From contig JAWWCA010000177.1 of the NCBI GenBank assembly GCA_033720695.1, positions 1-7,589 on the forward strand: a stretch of DNA of 7,589 nucleotides, given 5' to 3'. Shown in pieces: positions 5,773 through 7,589 of this stretch. The notes under the pieces were generated by a model, which saw only the letters and a list, made by a program, of their open reading frames with translations, was not told where the DNA came from and did not search any database. The position numbers were made by a program, and so were the translations under genes. The DNA is from DATGQT01 sp033720695. GTDB lineage: Bacteria; Bacteroidota; Rhodothermia; Rhodothermales; Rubricoccaceae. Position 1 is the first letter of the stretch; each line of letters begins with the position of its first letter.

Positions 5773-5832
5773 ATGACCCCGTGCGACTCCACACCCTTCA
5801 CGCGTCACGCGCCCTGCGTCACGAACTCATGA
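5773..5832 (+). CDS. Possible 19-residue upstream ORF coupled to mlaD by an ATGA overlap
   Basis: An ATG at 5773 opens a 19-codon frame, MTPCDSTPFTRHAPCVTNS, whose TGA (5830-5832) overlaps the mlaD ATG (5829-5831) as ATGA. Such overlaps commonly allow terminating ribosomes to restart, which would matter because mlaD has no Shine-Dalgarno of its own. The peptide matches nothing I know. It lies in the 116-bp spacer after mlaF and contains two GCGTCACG direct repeats (5802-5809 and 5816-5823). It may be chance, since no ribosome binding site precedes it either. Confidence 0.25.
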   Translation: MTPCDSTPFTRHAPCVTNS

Positions 5833-6815
5833 GCAACGAACTCAAGGTCGGCCTGGTCGTCCTCGCCGCCCTGCTGATCTTCATCTTCGGCCTCCGGTTC
5901 CTCCAGGGGCTCTCGCTCTTCGGCGGGAGCTACGAGGTCGTCGTCGTGTTCGACAACTCGCAGGGGCTCTCGCCGGGCAACCCCGTCCGCCTCAGCGGGG
6001 TCGACATCGGCGCCGTGCGCGAGGTGGCGCTGTCCGACGGCGGGCGCGAGGTGCTCGTCGCCCTCTCCATCGAGGACGGCGTCGAGATCCCGCGCGGGAG
6101 CACGTTCGGCGTCGGCGGCTTCGCCGCGCTCGGCGACGTCTACGTCTCGATCGAGCCGCCCGAGGGGCCGACGGCCGGGCGCCCGCTCGTCGACCGCGAC
6201 ACCCTCCGCGCCGAGCCCTCGGCCGACCTCGTCTCGCTCCTCACCGACCAGGCCGGCCCCCTCGCCCAGCGCGCCGACACCCTCCTGATCTCCGCCATCG
6301 AGACGTTCCGCGGCGTCGAGTCCCTCCTCGCCGAGTCCAGCGACGACCTCGACGCGACGATCGCCAACGTCCGCTTCCTCACGACGGCCACGACGCGGCT
6401 CCTCCTCGACGAGCGCGAGCGGATCGGGGACATCGCCGCCACGCTGGAGCGCGCGGCGCGCTCGGCCGAGCGCTCGGCCCTGGCCGCCGAGGGGCTCGTG
6501 GACGAGTACGGCGCGGCCTTCGGCGGCAGCGCCCCCGCCGTCCGCGACTCCCTCACCGCCACGGTCGCCACCCTCAACGCGCGCCTCCGCCAGCTCGAAT
6601 CCAGCCTCGACGGCCTCGACCGCCTCACCGTCGGGCTCGACACCACGCTCGCGCTCGCCACCTCGCCCGAGTCCTCGATCGGCCTCCTCCTCCGCGACCC
6701 CTCGCTCTACTACAACGCCAACGCCGCCGCCGCCTCGCTCGAGCAGCTCCTCACCGACTTCCAGAACGACCCCGCCCGCTACCTGGACGAGCTGCAGCTC
6801 AACGACCTGTTCTAG
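5829..6815 (+). CDS. mlaD: MlaD-family MCE domain lipid-binding protein
   Basis: This 328-residue periplasmic protein has one N-terminal membrane anchor and forms the lipid-binding part of the Mla transporter. After MSNELKVG comes a hydrophobic helix at about 8-26. The MCE domain follows at about 34-112, with VVVVFDNSQGLSPGNPVRLSGVDIG at its front (37-61) and the FAALGDVYVSIEP strand at 98-110. Residues 130-280 are mostly helical with heptad-like Leu/Ala spacing, consistent with the coiled needle of longer MCE proteins. The tail, with LLLRDPSLYYN at 286-296 and NDPARYLDEL at 313-322, matches the C-terminal style of Bacteroidota MCE proteins. It is longer than E. coli MlaD (about 180 residues). 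I chose the ATG at 5829, immediately before the anchor; a GTG at 5781 would add 16 residues. It follows mlaF by 116 bp on the same strand. Confidence 0.93.
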   Translation: MSNELKVGLVVLAALLIFIFGLRFLQGLSLFGGSYEVVVVFDNSQGLSPGNPVRLSGVDIGAVREVALSDGGREVLVALSIEDGVEIPRGSTFGVGGFAALGDVYVSIEPPEGPTAGRPLVDRDTLRAEPSADLVSLLTDQAGPLAQRADTLLISAIETFRGVESLLAESSDDLDATIANVRFLTTATTRLLLDERERIGDIAATLERAARSAERSALAAEGLVDEYGAAFGGSAPAVRDSLTATVATLNARLRQLESSLDGLDRLTVGLDTTLALATSPESSIGLLLRDPSLYYNANAAAASLEQLLTDFQNDPARYLDELQLNDLF

Positions 6816-6820
6816 GGCTC

Positions 6821-6876
6821 CGGGCGGTGCGCCATCGGCTGTGGGCTTCTGCTCCCGCACCGGCGCCCACCGCCCG
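6821..6876 (+). other. Inverted repeat between mlaD and the HD hydrolase
   Basis: CGGGCGGTG (6821-6829) pairs perfectly with CACCGCCCG (6868-6876). A competing pairing is GGTGCG (6826-6831) with CGCACC (6856-6861). The outer stem begins 5 bp after the mlaD stop. No T-run follows, so it may be a partial terminator, a processing site or an attenuator that separates expression of the hydrolase from mlaEFD. Confidence 0.35.
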
Positions 6877-6904
6877 ACGCCCACCGCTCAACGCCCCCCG
6901 CCCC

Positions 6905-7468
6905 ATGCCCTCGTACGACGACGCCCTCGCCCTCTTCCACGAGTGGACGGAGACGGAGAGCCTCCGCCGCCACGCCTACGCCGTCGAGGCGGCCATGCGG
7001 CAGTACGCCGAGCAGCGGGGGCTCCCGCCCGAGGAGGTCGAGCGCTGGCGCATTGCCGGGCTCCTCCACGACATGGACTACGAGCGCCACCCCTCGCCCG
7101 AGGAACACCCGTTCGTCGGCGTCGAGGAGCTAGAGCGGCGGGGGTACGACGAGGAGATCCGGCAGGCCATCCTCGGCCACGCCCTCTACAGCGGCGTCCC
7201 CCGCGAGACGGACCTGGCGAAGACGCTCTTCGCCGTCGACGAGTTGGCCGGGTTCGTCACCGCCGTCGCCCACGTCCGCCCCGGCGGGCTCGACGGGATG
7301 ACGCCGAGGTCGGTGAAGAAGAAGCTGAAGGACAAGCGGTTCGCCGCCGCCGTCAGCCGCGAGGACATCGCGCAGGGGGTCGAGGAGCTGGGCGTGGAGC
7401 TCGACGCGCACATCGCGACCGTCATCGAGGGGATGGCGCGGGAAGCCAAACGGCTCGGGTTCGCGTAA
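6905..7468 (+). CDS. HD-superfamily predicted metal-dependent hydrolase
   Basis: This 187-residue cytoplasmic protein carries HD-domain metal ligands: His-23 in RRHAYAVEAAM, the His-55/Asp-56 pair in AGLLHDMDYERHP, His-92 in AILGHALY and Asp-112 in FAVDELAGF. HD proteins are mostly phosphohydrolases of nucleotides or signalling molecules; the substrate here is unknown. The arrangement, including GLLHDMDYE, VRPGGLDGM and the basic SVKKKLKDKRFAAAVSRED block at 136-154, fits the small stand-alone HD family I recall as COG2316. It is complete in length. I chose the ATG at 6905: an in-frame GTG at 6827 would add 26 low-complexity Ala/Pro/Arg residues inside the inverted repeat. There is no Shine-Dalgarno; CGCCCC precedes the ATG. 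It is 89 bp after mlaD and probably shares its transcript, although no functional link to lipid transport is known to me. Confidence 0.9.
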   Translation: MPSYDDALALFHEWTETESLRRHAYAVEAAMRQYAEQRGLPPEEVERWRIAGLLHDMDYERHPSPEEHPFVGVEELERRGYDEEIRQAILGHALYSGVPRETDLAKTLFAVDELAGFVTAVAHVRPGGLDGMTPRSVKKKLKDKRFAAAVSREDIAQGVEELGVELDAHIATVIEGMAREAKRLGFA

Positions 7469-7476
7469 GAGGCCGC

Positions 7477-7589
7477 ATGCCCCCCCCCGACCGCCCCTCG
7501 CCCGACGCCCCCGCCGGCCCCCGTCGCTTCGTCCCCGTCCCCGGCGTCGTCGGCCCCGATGACGTTGCCCCGGACGAGGAGGCGCCCAC
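7477..7589 (+). CDS. Proline-rich protein of unknown function (partial, 3' end off the window)
   Basis: An ATG 8 bp after the HD-hydrolase stop opens a frame that runs 37 codons to the window edge without a stop. AAGAGG lies upstream with a 4-nt spacer, a possible Shine-Dalgarno. The N-terminus is rich in Pro, Asp and Ala, with no signal peptide or membrane segment so far. Third positions are almost all G or C, as in the neighbouring genes, and the tight spacing suggests an operon. Nine consecutive C (7480-7488) follow the ATG; a one-base change in that run would put the frame into an early stop near 7559. Too little is visible to name a family. Confidence 0.5.
   Translation, partial: MPPPDRPSPDAPAGPRRFVPVPGVVGPDDVAPDEEAP

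Noticed and set aside
5805..6884. Minus-strand open frame of 359 codons across mlaD
   Set aside because: Antisense shadow; Glu/Val/Gly/Arg-rich translation with no domain.

Overview
The window is GC-rich, roughly 70% by eye, and densely coded. Several traits point to the Bacteroidota/Rhodothermota side of the tree, perhaps a Rubricoccaceae- or Rhodothermaceae-like lineage. These are a Bacteroidota-type methyltransferase with an N-terminal DHGAG(S/T) motif, an MCE protein with a Bacteroidota-style C-terminal tail, mostly Shine-Dalgarno-less starts, and TAnnTTTG-like promoter words. The assignment comes from pattern recognition and no search was run.

Left half, all minus strand. From right to left: radA (2601-3983), then a 365-bp gene-free stretch of clearly lower GC (2236-2600), then a class I methyltransferase (1366-2235), an ECF-type sigma factor (699-1322), and a GTG-initiated tandem-repeat protein (608 to the left edge, incomplete). 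A strong GC hairpin lies just past radA. The sigma factor followed by an unrecognised repeat protein has the layout of a sigma/regulator pair, but the partner shows no zinc finger or membrane segment in the visible 202 residues.

Right half, all plus strand. mlaE-like permease (4106-4885), mlaF-like ATPase (4951-5712) and mlaD-like MCE protein (5829-6815) form a Mla/MCE lipid-transport cassette. It is followed by an HD-superfamily hydrolase (6905-7468) and the first 37 codons of a proline-rich, unrecognised protein that runs off the right edge (7477 onward). radA and mlaE diverge from a 122-bp intergenic region.

The most interesting points are: (1) the repeat protein beside the sigma factor, whose higher-order 126-codon unit contains a 99-bp perfectly identical stretch, a sign of recent duplication or conversion; (2) the word GTAGTTTG, found upstream of both the methyltransferase and mlaE, each time followed by a GGCGG/CCGCC dyad; (3) the low-GC gap with a possible small ORF; (4) a 19-codon upstream ORF whose stop overlaps the mlaD start as ATGA; (5) a run of nine C right after the last start codon. 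Nothing here proves a new defence or mobile system: there is no CRISPR array, tRNA, rRNA, transposase or integrase in the window.
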